Source: Hysterangium stoloniferum (taxonomy: Eukaryota > Basidiomycota > Agaricomycetes > Hysterangiales > Hysterangiaceae). From it: a stretch of 64,000 bases of DNA. The translations under genes were made by a program, and so were the position numbers. Below, piece after piece: positions 11,395-23,049 of the stretch. Below the pieces are notes generated by a model. The model was not told where the DNA came from. It saw only the letters and a program-made list of their open reading frames with translations, and searched no databases. The stretch covers positions 1-64,000 of the forward strand of contig WHVD01000017.1 in the NCBI GenBank assembly GCA_015178975.1, written 5' to 3'. Position 1 is the stretch's first letter, and every line of letters begins with the position of its first letter.

Positions 11395-11470
11395 CTTTTA
11401 TTTATAGTGTGGGAAATACTGATGCCTATGTCATAATATTTTGAGGGTAAATAGATAACATACAAGGCTG
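11395..11470 (+). mobile_element. fragment of a Tc1 right end
   Basis: Closely matches 7828-7900, the inner part of the right terminal repeat of the Tc1 element at 6.4-8.0 kb (shared TTTATTTATAG, GGGAAATACT and GATAACATA blocks). Truncated on both sides. Confidence 0.65.
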
Positions 11471-11749
11471 TGACCCATGGGGGGCAAGCCCCCACCATTC
11501 TACCACTCCACAACTTTACTCGGTCACTTCATGGCCTGGTGGATCAATCATAATGTCTTTAAATACATCCGCAGTCATATCTGTCTTGGAATAGCATTTT
11601 CAAATACTTAATCACATAACTTTTGTATTACCTTCTGTGACCATGTCATATTGAGGGCTTCTGTACATTCCAGCTTCCCATTTATTCTCATTCAGAGACT
11701 TGCTTTATTTTAAAGTAATTAAGGTTTAAATTATATACATTATATACAA
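11471..11749. other. unassigned sequence with a partial repeat
   Basis: No coding signal. Part of it (about 11500-11700) resembles 33690-33780 and 34480-34540 (shared TTGGAATAG-TATTTTC and CATGTCATATTG-GGGCTTCTG-like blocks), so it is an unclassified repeat. Confidence 0.4.
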
Positions 11750-11957
11750 TAGGGGACAAAAATGTCCCAATATTTTGATAATTCCCATTAAATGTTGTAT
11801 AACTGATCATATAAATTTCCTAAAATAGTGAAAGTATTCTAGAAGATGCCCTAGCATACTAACTTTCATATTCACAAGTAATACATAATATTGATGGAAA
11901 TTGGTGTCATAGTGAATATTTAAAAATAACCAATCATTGGGACAGTTTTGTCCCCTG
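11750..11957 (-). mobile_element. 208-bp inverted-repeat module next to Tc1 transposase
   Basis: Bounded by AGGGGACAAAAATGTCCCAAT and the near-perfect inverse ending GTTTTGTCCCCTG. It matches the module at 33419-33627 in reverse orientation. It abuts a Tc1 transposase C-terminus (11960-12140), so it may be the terminal module of that element rather than an independent MITE. Confidence 0.75.
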
Positions 11958-11959
11958 CT

Positions 11960-12140
11960 CTTTTTGAATCAGATATCTTGTTATTCTACTACTTCATATA
12001 GCCTCCCTTGACCTTTATTACAGCAGCCAGTCTTCTTGGAATACTTTCTATAAGTTTCTGACACTCCTAAGGCTCAATATTTGGCCATTCCACTTCCACC
12101 CTCTCCCATAACTCCCAAACTCCTGTAAGACTAGTATCTG
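11960..12140 (-). pseudogene. Tc1-family transposase C-terminal remnant
   Basis: Minus-strand translation gives VWELWERVEVEW, then LIESIPRRLAAVIK, the usual C-terminal signature of Tc1 transposases, comparable to LIESMPRRFEAVLK in the 7.6-kb copy. The catalytic core is absent; the sequence changes to unrelated DNA near 12145. Confidence 0.75.
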
Positions 12141-12835
12141 CTGCAGGTGCAGACAGACACTAGAATGAGTGATGGGGAATAAACCACTACTGTATTATAT
12201 ATAATCCACATGTACAGAATATATACAAGTGGAGAACAATGTGAATGAGAACAATAGGAGTGAGAACAAGGGAAGTGGAACAATGGGAAATGGTGAACAA
12301 TGGGATCAAATATTACCAAATCATAGTGTAGGGAGTGTCACTCCCTTACACCTCCCAGGCACTTGAATGTTGACTGTCCCCAGTCAACCTACCATCAGAG
12401 TTTGAAAGGGCATCCGAGAAGCTGTCAGTCAAAACATTTTAATCATCATTAAATTTGTACCTCTTGCGCTGCTGAATTTTGACTTCTTGCTTTCTAGCTT
12501 CTTTGCCTTGTACACTCATTCAGGTGTCCATATTTCGAACTGACAGAATACACACAAGGAAGATGTATATTCTGGAGTTCCCATGGGAGTTCCGGGAATC
12601 GAGCATGCAGAGAGACAAGGGGAGTAGGGACTGGAGCAGAGACTGGGTCAGGGGTGTAACTTGTTTGAGATTCAAACTGGATTCTAAGTACATGAATATG
12701 TATAGGAGACTTATATAGACTGTGAAATGTAATAATACCAAATCCAGTATTAATGAGGGGCAGAACTATTAAACATAAAATGAAACAAGTAAATACCAAA
12801 CTAGGTATTAGGGATGGAATGGAATGGGAGTGGGG
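12141..12835. other. LTR debris, no gene
   Basis: Contains short hairpins at 12331-12345 and 12369-12388 (GTTGACTG TCCC CAGTCAAC). The segment from about 12690 to 12830 resembles the central part of the chromovirus LTRs (TATATAGACTGTG, ACCAAATCCAGTA, ACCAAACTAGGTATTAGG). A block at 12465-12510 recurs at 30424-30465. Confidence 0.5.
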
Positions 12836-13327
12836 TGTTAAGTGCTGTGTTGAGAACTTATTCTGGAACTATCGGAAAGTCACTGGGAAGTCGGGAACTA
12901 TTGGATAGGGTTAGGACATTGGCTTCAGCTTATGTGCTGTGCCTCTACACAAACACTCAAAAGTCCTTAATTTCAAAGGTGAGACTTGTGATGGAAGATA
13001 CAGATATTCAGGGTTCCGAAGAGTTCTGAATATCGGGCATACAGAAAGACGGAAGAGGGAATAAGAAACTAAGTCGATATCAGATCTAAAGTAAAGTACA
13101 AATTTGTGGAAACTAATATAAGTCTTCTCATTATTGTACTGCAAACTAAGACCACAATAAGATGGAAATGGAAGTATTCTGAAATGGGAATACAACAAGA
13201 CAAATTGGGGAGACAATATTCTGAAACAGGAATATAATAAACAAATGAGTGAATACTTGTCAACAGACAAATTACCAAATGCGGAACAAGGGAAGAATGC
13301 AGAAGATACGGTAACTATGATGTTCCG
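12836..13327 (-). repeat. truncated LTR of the Gypsy-2 family
   Basis: Starts TGTTAAGTGCTG and is collinear with the LTR at 27276-27851 up to ATGATGTTC, where Copia-related sequence begins; about 64 bp of the distal LTR end is missing. It includes the shared TTGGCTTCAGCTTAT block (12919) and the predicted RNA start block ATATCAGATCT (13077-13087). No target-site duplication can be assigned. Confidence 0.75.
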
Positions 13328-13338
13328 AACTTGTTCGT

Positions 13339-13876
13339 GTGCATTACAACGGGACAGGAATTATCGAATATAAATCCCAAATGGACTCCATCAGACTTAA
13401 ATTGTTGGAGGCTGGTCATGCCATCACGAATGCTGACTACGTCAGCCTATTCATGAGTATGCTACCCAAGGATTTTGATATAATGTCAACGACAATCGAT
13501 TATGACATTGATACTGTCGAAGAAGTAGTCAATAAATTGCATCAAGTTGAGATTCAAAAGGAAATACGTCCAGGCTATGGCGAAGGTTCCGCATTTCATG
13601 CCCAGAGGGGCAAAGGTTCCATGTTTCACCCCCAGAGGGGAATCAGTACACAGCGAGGAGTGTATCATAATAGGGGTCGTGGTTGTGCCACCATTCTGTG
13701 AGGAACACAGATCAGGAGGAGTACTCCACAGTCTGGTTGTTTCGAATGCGGGGATTTGTCGCATTGGGCAAGCAATTGTCCTAAAAGAAAACAAAGATAT
13801 GCTCAGCATCTGAAAATTGGAAGAACCAAAATAGAAGTAACGACTCATCTGGAAATACGCCATCCCCCTCAGTTGC
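13339..13876 (+). pseudogene. Copia Gag (broken)
   Basis: Gag packages element RNA. The first open part has SQMDSIRLKLLEAGH and SLFMSMLPKDFDIM, typical of the Copia gag region, then a Gly/Arg-rich tail with two AKVP-type repeats in DNA (about 13582-13640). It ends at a stop near 13701. The zinc knuckle CFECGDLSHWASNC lies just beyond in another frame. The 5' start is missing. Confidence 0.8.
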
Positions 13877-13886
13877 AAGTAGGGGA

Positions 13887-15743
13887 ATGTTTACTGCCAT
13901 TGAATCCACATTTTTCTTGAGCAAGGAGAGTGTGCCACATAAATATTTCCTGGATTCCGCAGCATCAGGCCATTATTTGCCAAGTATGTGTGACTTACAT
14001 GATTTCATGGCATATAAAAATCCGAAGAAAATCCAAACGGTGAATGGCACTTATATTCATGCCAGAGGTATTGGAACATTGTGTTTCAAGGTTACGGAAC
14101 ATGGTCCAGAGTTTATAGGTGAAATTCCCAATGTCGAATGGACTCCAGAAGTTAAGGTGCAACTCCTTAATCCTGCACAGTTTTTTAAGGATGGATATTG
14201 CATTATGTTGAGCAAAACAGGTTCTACAATTGTCGATTCTTCAGGCCGTACACTCATTGAGGTGAATGAGAGGGGTAATGTATACCCTTTCCAGCTGGAT
14301 ACGATCTCCGTGTCACCGCCAGTATGCCAATATACAAATCTATCAGACAATAAATTACAAAATAGGTTGGAAGACGTATCTATGATGTTTTCTGCGAATT
14401 CGACATGCAATATTATGAAATGGCATCAGCGTTTGGGGCATTTGAGCACGAATGCTATTCAGAATCTAGCGCGACATTTTGCGACCGGAATGGAAATCGA
14501 ATAAATTGAAGGCTTCGAAGCTGACTGCATTGCATGTATTGAAGGTAAACAATGCAGAAATCCATTCAAAACTGGATGTCCCAGAGTGACGAAGTTGGGA
14601 GAATTACTCCATATGGATCTAGCCGGAGCTATGGAAATGATAAGTTTCAATAAAAAGTGTTATTTCATTATTGTTGTTGACGACTTCTCCCGTGCTGTAT
14701 GGGTTGAAACATTAGCAAGCAAGCTGGAAGTGGTGTGCAAAATAAAGGAATATATAACTCAACTGGAGATGTTATTCAATACGAGGGTCCAAGGAGTTAT
14801 GACGGATAACGGAACCGAGCTAATAAATTTGGAATTTAGAAGTTATCTGTTATCGAAAGGTATAGCTTTATTTACCTCAGTGCCATATACACCGCAGCAA
14901 AATGGTGTTGCAGAAAGAGGTATACGCACCATTACTGAAGGGGCAAGAACAATGTTATATGCAATGAAAATAGCAGAAGGCGCACAAAATTTACTTTATG
15001 CATCAAAACTCCCTAAATTCTTGTGGTCTATCGCAGGCAAAACGATGGTATATTTGAGGAATCGTAGTCCATCGTGTGCAAACAATGGACATACACCTAT
15101 TGAAAGGTTAACGGGAGAGGAGCCGGATTTAGCACATTTGCAGATCTTTGGAAGTCCAGTTAGCATGGCAGTTCCTAAACAAAGATGTCAGAAGTGGGAC
15201 TCACGTTTGAAGATGGGTTATATGGTTGGGTATGAACCATATTCATCTGGATATTTAGTGTGGTTCCCTGGAACGAGGAGGATTGAAAAGGTACACGATG
15301 CGATATTCCATGAAGATGTAATGACATTGCCATCACCGGTGCCTTATGGAGATGAACGTCAATTTAGGAATATAAATAGTGTACCTCCACTGCAACCTGA
15401 GAAAGAGCCTCAGCCTAGACTCACGATCTGTATCCCACCTCGTCCTCGACCTATCAAAGAAAAAGAGGAGACTACGATGAGAGAAGAGTCCGAATTAGTG
15501 TCAAGTGTACCTGACTATCCTTGTGGAATAACAAGATCTGGTAAAGTGCGGGAAGGAATTTGAAGTTTATTGTCAGTTGAAGAAAAAGAATTAGAAGATT
15601 CAAATGTATCAGTTGTTTTCTTGACATTGGGGAATCCGACGATAGAGGAGGCATTGAATATGCCAGAGATGAAGGATTAGCTTGGGAAGAAGCTAGGCAG
15701 GCGGAGTGGAAGAATATGGTGATCATAATGTATACGGTGCACC
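13887..15743 (+). pseudogene. Copia protease and integrase (broken)
   Basis: One frame apart from TAA at 14502-14504. Protease reads FLDSAASGHYLP, with DSA in place of the usual DSG/DTG. WHQRLGHLS is the pre-integrase motif. The integrase core has HMDLAGA, VMTDNGTE and NGVAERG; the D of TDNGTE and the E of VAERG are 35 residues apart (DD35E). A second stop, TGA at 15561-15563, ends the open part. Remaining codons run to the insertion point, where WEEARQAEWKNM begins the RT domain. Confidence 0.88.
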
Positions 15744-16585
15744 TGTTAGGATACACACAGAGGGCGGGTTTCTGGAGAAACCCGCAGGATATCTGGTAGG
15801 ACTTGGCTTCAGCTTATAGGCTGCACCCTCGCTAGATTGTGTTGTCCAATTTCAAACAGGCGGACGGGGATCCCGGGCAGTCCAGGTGGGGTTCGTGGGT
15901 CGTAGGTCGTAAGTCAGGGGTCGTGGGTTGTAAGTCAGAGGTCGTGGGCCGTGAGTCGAGATAGTTGAGAGAGATAGATGTGCCGGAGCCTGTGGGCTCC
16001 GACTAGTGAGAGTGATGTGAATCAAGCAAGGTTTTTAGAGTGGAAAATGGTATTAGATTACTGGGGGGAATCTAAGCTAATTTTCTGACTGGATTGTATG
16101 TACAACATCTGCCAGTTTATATAGACCGTGGAATGCATGACATACCAAATCCAGTAATGACAAAACGAAACTAACAAAACATAAAATGGGAATAGTAAAC
16201 ACCAAGTTTGGTGTTAGGAACAGGACAGAACGGAGCAGAGTCCGAATCGTGACAAAGCATAACCCATAACGGGAAATGGAGTGGGAGCGGAGTCCTAAAT
16301 CGTGACAGGTCATTTGACTAAAATGGGAATGGGGCTCAATTAGAGTGGTGATGGGATTCTGAGCGGGGTCCGGTGACTGATGCGTGGGATGAAGACGGAC
16401 ATAGACAGAGACGGAGTCCGGGGGAAGTCCGGTGACTGATATGTGTCGTAATGAGGTCGAACGTAACAAGTCTTGACATAATGGAGTCCGGGTGGGAAAT
16501 CCTATAAACAGACAATTGGTGCTTGTAGTGCGTGGGGGTGTACAGGTTAGTGCCCGGAGTCCGGCGGGATTGTCCGGTTGTAACA
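15744..16585 (-). repeat. 3' LTR of Gypsy-1
   Basis: Begins TGTTAGGATACACACAG and ends CCGGTTGTAACA. Near the left edge are a 9-bp-stem hairpin GCGGGTTTC-TGGA-GAAACCCGC (15764-15785) and the TTGGCTTCAGCTTAT block (15803). A short GTCGTAGG-type repetitive stretch at about 15895-15960 varies among copies. ATTTTCTGACT at 16080-16090 is the predicted RNA start in reverse. Confidence 0.95.
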
Positions 16586-16588
16586 GTA

Positions 16589-16598
16589 CCCTTCCTTT
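16589..16598 (-). other. polypurine tract of Gypsy-1
   Basis: On the coding strand AAAGGAAGGG followed by TAC sits directly before the 3' LTR, the position required for plus-strand DNA priming. Confidence 0.75.
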
Positions 16599-16735
16599 AT
16601 GCCGAAGTCCCAAAGAGGCTCTAGACCTAGATAAGGTTCGTGTCGGCTACGCGCATGTGTCAAATGTCATGTCAGTTACACGTATGTGTCAAAGAGTCAT
16701 GTGATCTGGAAGGTAAGGTTCAAATGTGATGAGCC

Positions 16736-16745
16736 TATATATAAA
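16736..16745 (+). promoter_or_regulatory. TATA box of the antisense accessory gene
   Basis: TATATATAAA lies 51 bp before the ATG at 16796. The equivalent TTTTTATATA (minus strand TATATAAAAA) is present at 43335-43344 in the diverged Gypsy-6 copy, about 50 bp before its ATG. Conservation between diverged copies supports a real promoter. Confidence 0.65.
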
Positions 16746-16795
16746 TTTGAAAAAATAGAAATTTCTTCTTCTTTATTACCCCCATCATCGATAAC

Positions 16796-17794
16796 ATGGG
16801 ACCAAAGCCCACGCCGTGCAAGCCCACGCCAACCGCCGGGCCCTCCACGGGCAGTCAGTACTGGGCGCCGCTCGCTGTCCGCTGCCCAAATCTTGGTGCA
16901 GCGGGACCAGCAACGTCGACAGCGAGAAGAGGTGGAGTGAGAAGCCCGGGAGGTCGAGGAGGCCCAGAATAGGGAATACCAGGCGGCTGTGACTGTGGAG
17001 GAAGAGGCTGTGAGGCAGAAGCAGAGGGAGGAGGAGGAGGCTGCATGGGTGGCAGCAGACAAAGCCTGGGTGGCCACGGAAGAGCTGCGGTTGTTGCAGG
17101 AAAGGTGAGTCCCATAATTCAACTTGTCGTTTTTTTTTTTTTGACTTGGCATTTTCAGCACAAGGCAGCGGAAGTCGAGTCCGAGTCCGAGGGGGAGCCA
17201 GAAAGCCCCAACAAAGTGAGTCTCGGGTCCGTGGGTATACTGTGGAGCTAACCATATCAACAGAAAGCAAGGAAGGCGGCGCCAGTCTGCCTACTGACTC
17301 GGAACAACCTGTGGTGTTCCGGTTCTAATGACTGGAACACTGAGTGTAATCGGAAGTCTGGCTGGGGCCCGGGCTGTTACCAGTGCATGCACCTCAAGGC
17401 GAGGTGCTCGCTCGTTCACGAGCAGGCCGTGGGGTCCAGTTCATGGGAGAATGGCGGGTCGGACGGATACTCCGGTCTGGAGGAAGTTTTGGGACGGATC
17501 GCCGAGGGCATAGAAGCCCAGAACAAGTTGCTCCGGAAGAGCAACAAGGTCAGCATTGTGATGGCAAACGATCTCCATGCACACGGTGGGGACCATTTTA
17601 GGTTCCTGATGGAGTATGCTGGCTTTGTATATGACAAGCCGGAGGACGGGAGTTCCGAGGAGGCCGGTTCAGATGAGGAGGAGGTGCCTGCAGAGGTTGC
17701 GGAGCTTCCCAAGGAGATGAATGAGGTCGGAAAGGCTGAGGTGGAAAAAGAGGCGGAGAAAAAAGATAGCCCCATCAATGTAGATGAAGAATAG
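16796..17794 (+). pseudogene. accessory gene of Gypsy-1, antisense to gag-pol, spliced
   Basis: I do not recognise a named family. Exon 1 (16796-17104) starts MGPKP and becomes a Glu/Gln/Arg-rich probable coiled coil (EEEAVRQKQREEEEAAW). Intron 1 (17105-17158) and intron 2 (17216-17263) are GT-AG and flank a 57-bp acidic exon 2 (EVESESEGE). Exon 3 (17264-17794) has a cysteine cluster (CSGSNDWNTEC, CYQCMHLKARC), a helical segment LEEVLGRIAEGIEAQNKLL and an acidic tail ending SPINVDEE. This copy has TGA at 16938-16940 and frameshifts in exon 1; one cluster Cys is Ser (CSGS; CSSC in the 42-kb copy). It converges on pol, with stops about 200 bp apart. A DNA- or RNA-binding role is only a guess. 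Confidence 0.75.
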
Positions 17795-17992
17795 AAAATA
17801 GAACTTAACAATAATTGAACATAAAAGTAAAGCATGAAAAACATAAAAATAAAAGTCAAAGCCAAAGTCCACGGAGAGGCCACTTAAAGACTTGACTTGA
17901 CATGTCAGAACCTGTAAAAGCAAAGAGAGACATAGGGCGACAGGGAATAATGAAAATGAGTCCAAACGTAACACGGGGTCTGCGGAGTGTGG

Positions 17993-20900
17993 TCAGAGAG
18001 AAGATAATGGTCCAGGTTTGAGTGGGTAAGCTGTATGAAAGTCAGTAACGATTTCCGTGGCATTACCGAGTTCTGTGGCCAAAATCCATGAGGTCTCTTC
18101 ATCGGTGCCCTCGTAACCCGCCCATTTGACCAAGTAAAGCAGTTTACAAGTGCGTCGACGCTTATAAATTTTTGAATCTAAAATCTGTGAGATTTCAAAC
18201 TCGGGTTCTCCATCAATGATGACAGGAGGAGGCGGAGATTGCATGCAATCCGGGATAGTGTTAGCAGTACAGGGTTCTAGCATAGAAACATGAAATACTG
18301 GGTGTACCACACGCATGCTATTTGGAAGCCGTAGAGTCCAAGAAACTGAACCTACTTGTGTGATAATTTCAAACGGACCTAAATATTTTTCAGCAAGCTT
18401 CTTTGATGGACAGGTAGTCCGGAAGAATTGAGCTTTGACATAAACACGGTTGCCAATCTTGAAGTTTGGTGGCGGGATCCGGTGTTTGTCCACTGAATGT
18501 TGGTATTGCTCTTGGGCGGACAATATTGCAGTCCGGAGTTCCTCGTGGAGCTTGTGGAGGTCCGTGGTGAACTATTGAGCACAAACAGAGGCGAGATTTC
18601 ATTCTGGATGTACTGTAATATTTGGATTATATCCTTTATTTGCAAAGAACGGGGAAACACCAGTAGTGGCCGAGGGTGCATTGTTGTAAGCAAACTCTGC
18701 AAGTGGTAACAAGGATTTCCAATTGTCCTGTTGGTAGTTGCAATATATGTAGAGGTATTGTTCCAATGTCTGGTTGACATGTTCTGTTTGTCCATCACCT
18801 TCTGGGTGATGTCCAGACGTGAAATGTAATGTCATGTCCAAGGACTTTTCGAGGGATCTAAAGAAGTGAGACACAAACTCTGATCCTCGATTGGAAGTCA
18901 CATGGGACGGAACTCTGTGCTTGGAAAATACGTGGATAATGAAATGTTCCGCTAACTGCACGGACGTAATTGTGTCATATGTAGGGATGAATATACCTTG
19001 TTTTGAGAATCTGTCAACAACAACTAGAATAGCAGAAAAGCCTTTGGAATCCGGTAGGTGTTCAATGAAATCCATAGAGATAGAATTCCACAGGTGTTCC
19101 GGTACCGGGAGTTGTTTCAAAAGGCCGTATGGCTTGTGTTGCTGAGATTTCGAGTGGGGACAAGTAGTGCAATATTTACAATAGTGCTTAACGAATCCCC
19201 GGAGTTCGGGCCAAGTGTATTCTCTTCTTATTAATGATAGAGTTTTGTTGTACCCAAAATGTCCTGAGAGTGGATGATCATGTTTGTATTGAAGGATCCT
19301 GAGGTGGAGGCCATCGGAGTCCGGTACATAGATGCGATTGTCAAGTCTAATGAAACCATGTTGATCAAGAGACCACCGGGGTTGACCGGGGGCCACGGGA
19401 TTGTCAAGGTGAGCTTTAGTAATTGGATCTAGCGGAATTGCCGATAGAATATCTTGATGTAACTTCTCAATATCCATAATGATAATTCCATGGACAATGG
19501 GATTGACGAGGAAAGTTGCACGGACCGATGCGGTAAGTTGTTGATTTGTGAAAATAGGTTTCAGGTTGTGCGGATTTACCGTTGCATAGTCGTTGCTCCC
19601 CTCTTTAGGATAGATGTCCCATCGTCTAGTTATAGCATCGGGTCTGCCGCCGAGACAGCCAGGTCAAAAGCAGATAATCATGTTGAAAGCAGATAGATAT
19701 TCAGACCAGCGGGCCTGCCGGTGGGTCAAATGATTTGTGCTAAAAAAGTATTCCAGGTTTTTGTGATCTGTTACAATGTCAATAGGAGCTCCTGAACCTT
19801 CCAAATAGTGTCACCACACTTTGAAAGCTGAAAAGATTGCCAGGAGTTCTTTATCATGAACGTCGTAGTTGAGCTCTGCTCTGGTAAAAGTCCAGGATAG
19901 AAAAGCCACGGGGTGGACTTCGCCGTCGGAGTCCTGGATAGACAGAATGGCTCCAAGCGCATAGTCCGAGGCATCCATTTCAACAATGAGCAGGAAGTCC
20001 AGTTTCCAATGTGACAGAATAGGAGCTGTAGAAAAAGAATGTTTTAAAAGATTGAAAGCTTTTTGACACTTATCATTAAAATTCCACGGAGTACCCTTAC
20101 ACGTAAGATGGGTAAGGGGTACCGTGATGTCGGAATGTCCATGGATAAAACGTCGGCAAAAATTGGCAAAGCCGAGGAAGGATTGTATATCTTTAACCTT
20201 TCGGGGTTTGGGCCAATCTTTGATGACTTGCACTTTAGTTTCATCCATGCAAAGTCCATTGGGTCCCATCATGAAACCTAGGTATTCCACGGAGTCTGTG
20301 TCAAAAGTACATTTTTTTCCATTTGCGAATAAACCATGTTGTCTGAGCCTCCAGAGAACTTCACGGACATGTTTGTCATGTTCCACGGGACTCTCAGAGT
20401 CGATAAGAATGTCGTCCAAGTAAACAATGACACATACATTGAGCATGTCGGAGAAAATGTCGTTGATAAAATGCTGAAAAACAGACAGAGGATTGGTGAG
20501 TCCAAAGGGGATCACCAACCACTCGAAGGCCACATAATGGGTTCTAAAAGTGGTTTTCCATTTGTTGCCCATGGCGATCCAGACCAAATGATAGGCATGC
20601 TTGAGATCTATTTTGGTGTAAATCCAGGCATTCCGTGGAGCATCGAGCAGGTCAGATATAAGTGGGAGTGGATATTTATCCTTCTTGGTGACAGCATTGA
20701 GTCCTCTACAATCAACACATAGTCAAAGGGATCCATCTTTTTTTCTGACAAACAGAACAGGTGCTCCAAAAGGAGACTTTGAGGGTCGGATAAAACCTAT
20801 GGACAAATGTTCATCCGGGAAATCACGGATTGCGGAAAGTGGACGAGAGCGGGTAAATATGTCCTAGGGGTGGCTGGGCGCCATCTTCAAGATTGATTTT

Positions 20901-21599
20901 TAAGTCGTATTCTCTGTGAGGCGGAAGCCGGTCAGCTTTCCACTTGCTAAAAACATCCGTGAAGTCATGATATTTCTCCAGGACGCCTTCTAGGTCAGCA
21001 GCTTGCTCAGATTCAGATACTGGGGTTGAAAAATGTCCAGTTGCTTCATCAATTTTTTTAAGTTGATAGTGAACGCCTGGGACCCATCCATTTTTGAAGC
21101 CCTAATAAAAGCTGCAGCATTAATCAGAGAAATGGACGGAGGTGCCGTGAGTTCCAGGGAAGCCATTGGTGCCGTAGGGATCACAGGAGTCCTCGAGACT
21201 GCAGGTGCCGGGAAGGCCATGGGTGCCGTGGAGGCCGGGTCAGGCGCAGTTTCCTCAGCTGCCACGGGAGTCCAGAATGTTATACTGTTAGCTATCCAGT
21301 CAATCAACAGATTGTAGTGGGTAAGCCAGTTATGTCCAAGGACCACTGAGCAACTTGAGTCTAACTGGGTCACATAGAAAGTGACCAATTGAGATGTTCC
21401 ACAAGGGAAACTGATGGGTAAAATCACAAGCTTGGGTAACAACTGAATTACTTGTGCCATCGAAGAGGCGGAGTGCGACGGTATTTATTGAATAAGTTGA
21501 CAAAGAATCTTTTTGCATGAATTTTGTATCTAAAAAACAATGAGTCGAGCCTGAATCTATAAGAGCTGAAAAAACGAATTTCGGGATCATATTAGACAT
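17993..21599 (-). pseudogene. Gypsy-1 pol: protease, RT, RNase H, integrase, chromodomain (broken)
   Basis: Reading leftwards: protease ALIDSGSTHCFLD (near 21560); a Pro/Ala-rich linker; RT with GLTNPLSVFQHFIN and YLDDILI; RNase H with EMDASDYALGA; integrase zinc finger ending CKYCTTC; integrase core with SMDFIEHLP and HPEGDGQTE; and a C-terminal chromodomain, LLYLVKWAGYEGTDEETSW (about 18090-18150). The chromodomain is thought to steer integration to heterochromatin. Stops replace CGA codons, for example TGA at 20723-20725 and 19811-19813. The second catalytic Asp of integrase is Asn (SNRGSEF, codon at 18890-18892). Confidence 0.92.
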
Positions 21600-21715
21600 A
21601 AGTTTAACAAAGAATGAATCAGAATGTGAAAGAGCAGATGTGTTGAGGCAAGTAAACTCTTGAATGTGCGGAGAGGCAACTCAACCCCCAACCCGCACAG
21701 AGTCCACGGGGTTGC

Positions 21716-22990
21716 TTACTCTTTTTTCGAATCGGAAGCCGGTTTGTCCTTCAATGGGGTTTCCGTGGAGGCCTTGGCTGTTCGACCCTTTGAAGAGTTT
21801 GCTTTTGCCAGCGGACATTCCGGGACTCGATGACCAGGTTTCCCACACAAGAGACAGAGGTTGTTGTCCATACGACATTGTCTTTCCTGTGGGGTTAATT
21901 TGCCATCAGGTCCGAGTTTGCCTGAGAGGTCGGGTTTTCCGGCTTGCTTGCTGGACTGTTGACCCTTGTTATTGTCCTTATTGTCCTTGTTGTTGTTGTT
22001 GTTTGAAGACTTTTTGTCGTTCTTCTTGTCGGATTGCATGGAGTTCTGGTTGCTGGTTGACGAATTATTGTTGTTGTTTTTATTGGCCGTGGACTTGTTT
22101 ACTTTGTCTGTGGAGGTCTCGTGGGCAACTTCCGCGTGATGTTCCCAATAGCATGTGTCCACGTTTTGAGCTTTGAGGCGCATATGGGACAGGGTTTTTG
22201 GCTTGCCATCTTCTCCTTTCAAGACTTTGTCTTTAAGGCGGGATGGCAGACCGGCATAGAATTAGTGGTGGAGAGCGGGATCACCCCACTGACAATGAGC
22301 TGCAAGATTATTGAATTGGACAATATAGTCCGTGATGCACTGCGTGTCCTTCATATGAAGATTTGTGAGACTATTCTTGGCTTCTCCTGTCGGGTCATAC
22401 GGGCTGAAGTTGGTTTCAAGCTCCTCAACAAAAGCCTCCCAATTTTCAAGCCAGAGTGGCTCTTCCTCAGAAATCCCGCTAAAAGCCAGTTCGAACCATT
22501 TCAACACGGATCCCAACAAATATGAAAGTGCATAGTTGACTTTTCGGGAGTCCGTGGAGAATGCAGCGGCACAATCACGGAAATTGAAGCGACATTGCAT
22601 GAGGAAAGTAGAGAGTTTGTTTGGGTTGGAACCCGTGAAGGGTTCCGGAGCATTGACTTTTGACCGTGGAGGTTCTTGTTCCTTTTTCTTTCGTTCTTCA
22701 AGCAGGTGCATCATGAATTTATCTATAGTTCCTGCTAAAAATTCAGAACTAGGATCCCCCAAGTGCGGTTGTTGAACAGGCAGAGGATTTTCAAGAGGAA
22801 TTTCGACACCTTTGCCCTTGTGGGGGGCCACGGATTCATCCTCATGCTCGGACTCATCCTGGTTTTCCAGGACTTCTTCGATACGGGCTTCTTCCATGGT
22901 TTCCGACTGGTTCACAAGCATCTGACTGGTATACAGAGTTAATGGGGAATGAAGAGTCGACGGTCCAGGTAATGGTGACTGTGCGTGTGT
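21716..22990 (-). pseudogene. Gypsy-1 Gag (one stop and an early frameshift)
   Basis: Capsid-type Gag with PEPFTGSNPNKLSTFLMQC, YLLGSVLKWFE and FVEELETNF, an Asn/Lys-rich linker, and the zinc knuckle CLLCGKPGHRVPEC (C-x2-C-x4-H-x4-C). The two open parts (22262-22921 and 21716-22222) share one frame, separated by TAA at 22262-22264. The start is uncertain: an ATG near 23011 (MPPRRK) lies in another frame. It precedes pol on the minus strand. Confidence 0.9.
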
Positions 22991-23036
22991 ACTTCTTTTC
23001 TTCTTGGTGGCATAATGAAAACAATCTGCGAGTGTT

Positions 23037-23047
23037 AGTCAGAAAAT
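23037..23047 (-). other. self-complementary primer-binding site of Gypsy-1
   Basis: Directly inside the 5' LTR, separated by two bases (AC on the plus strand), the coding strand has ATTTTCTGACT. This is the exact complement of AGTCAGAAAAT, the predicted first 11 nt of the RNA (23396 downward). There is no tRNA-like TGG start. This is the arrangement known from the self-priming Tf1/sushi elements. Confidence 0.8.
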
Positions 23048-23049
23048 AC

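Noticed and set aside
16697-17260. 187-residue minus-strand frame inside Gypsy-1
   Set aside because: It is the shadow of the plus-strand accessory gene and runs through its introns.
16796-17794. Accessory gene as a fungal Zn2Cys6 transcription factor
   Set aside because: The cysteine spacing (C-x2-C-x6-C and C-x2-C-x6-C separated by a loop) is only partly like the C-x2-C-x6-C...C-x2-C-x6-C binuclear cluster and basic linker features are missing, so no name is assigned.
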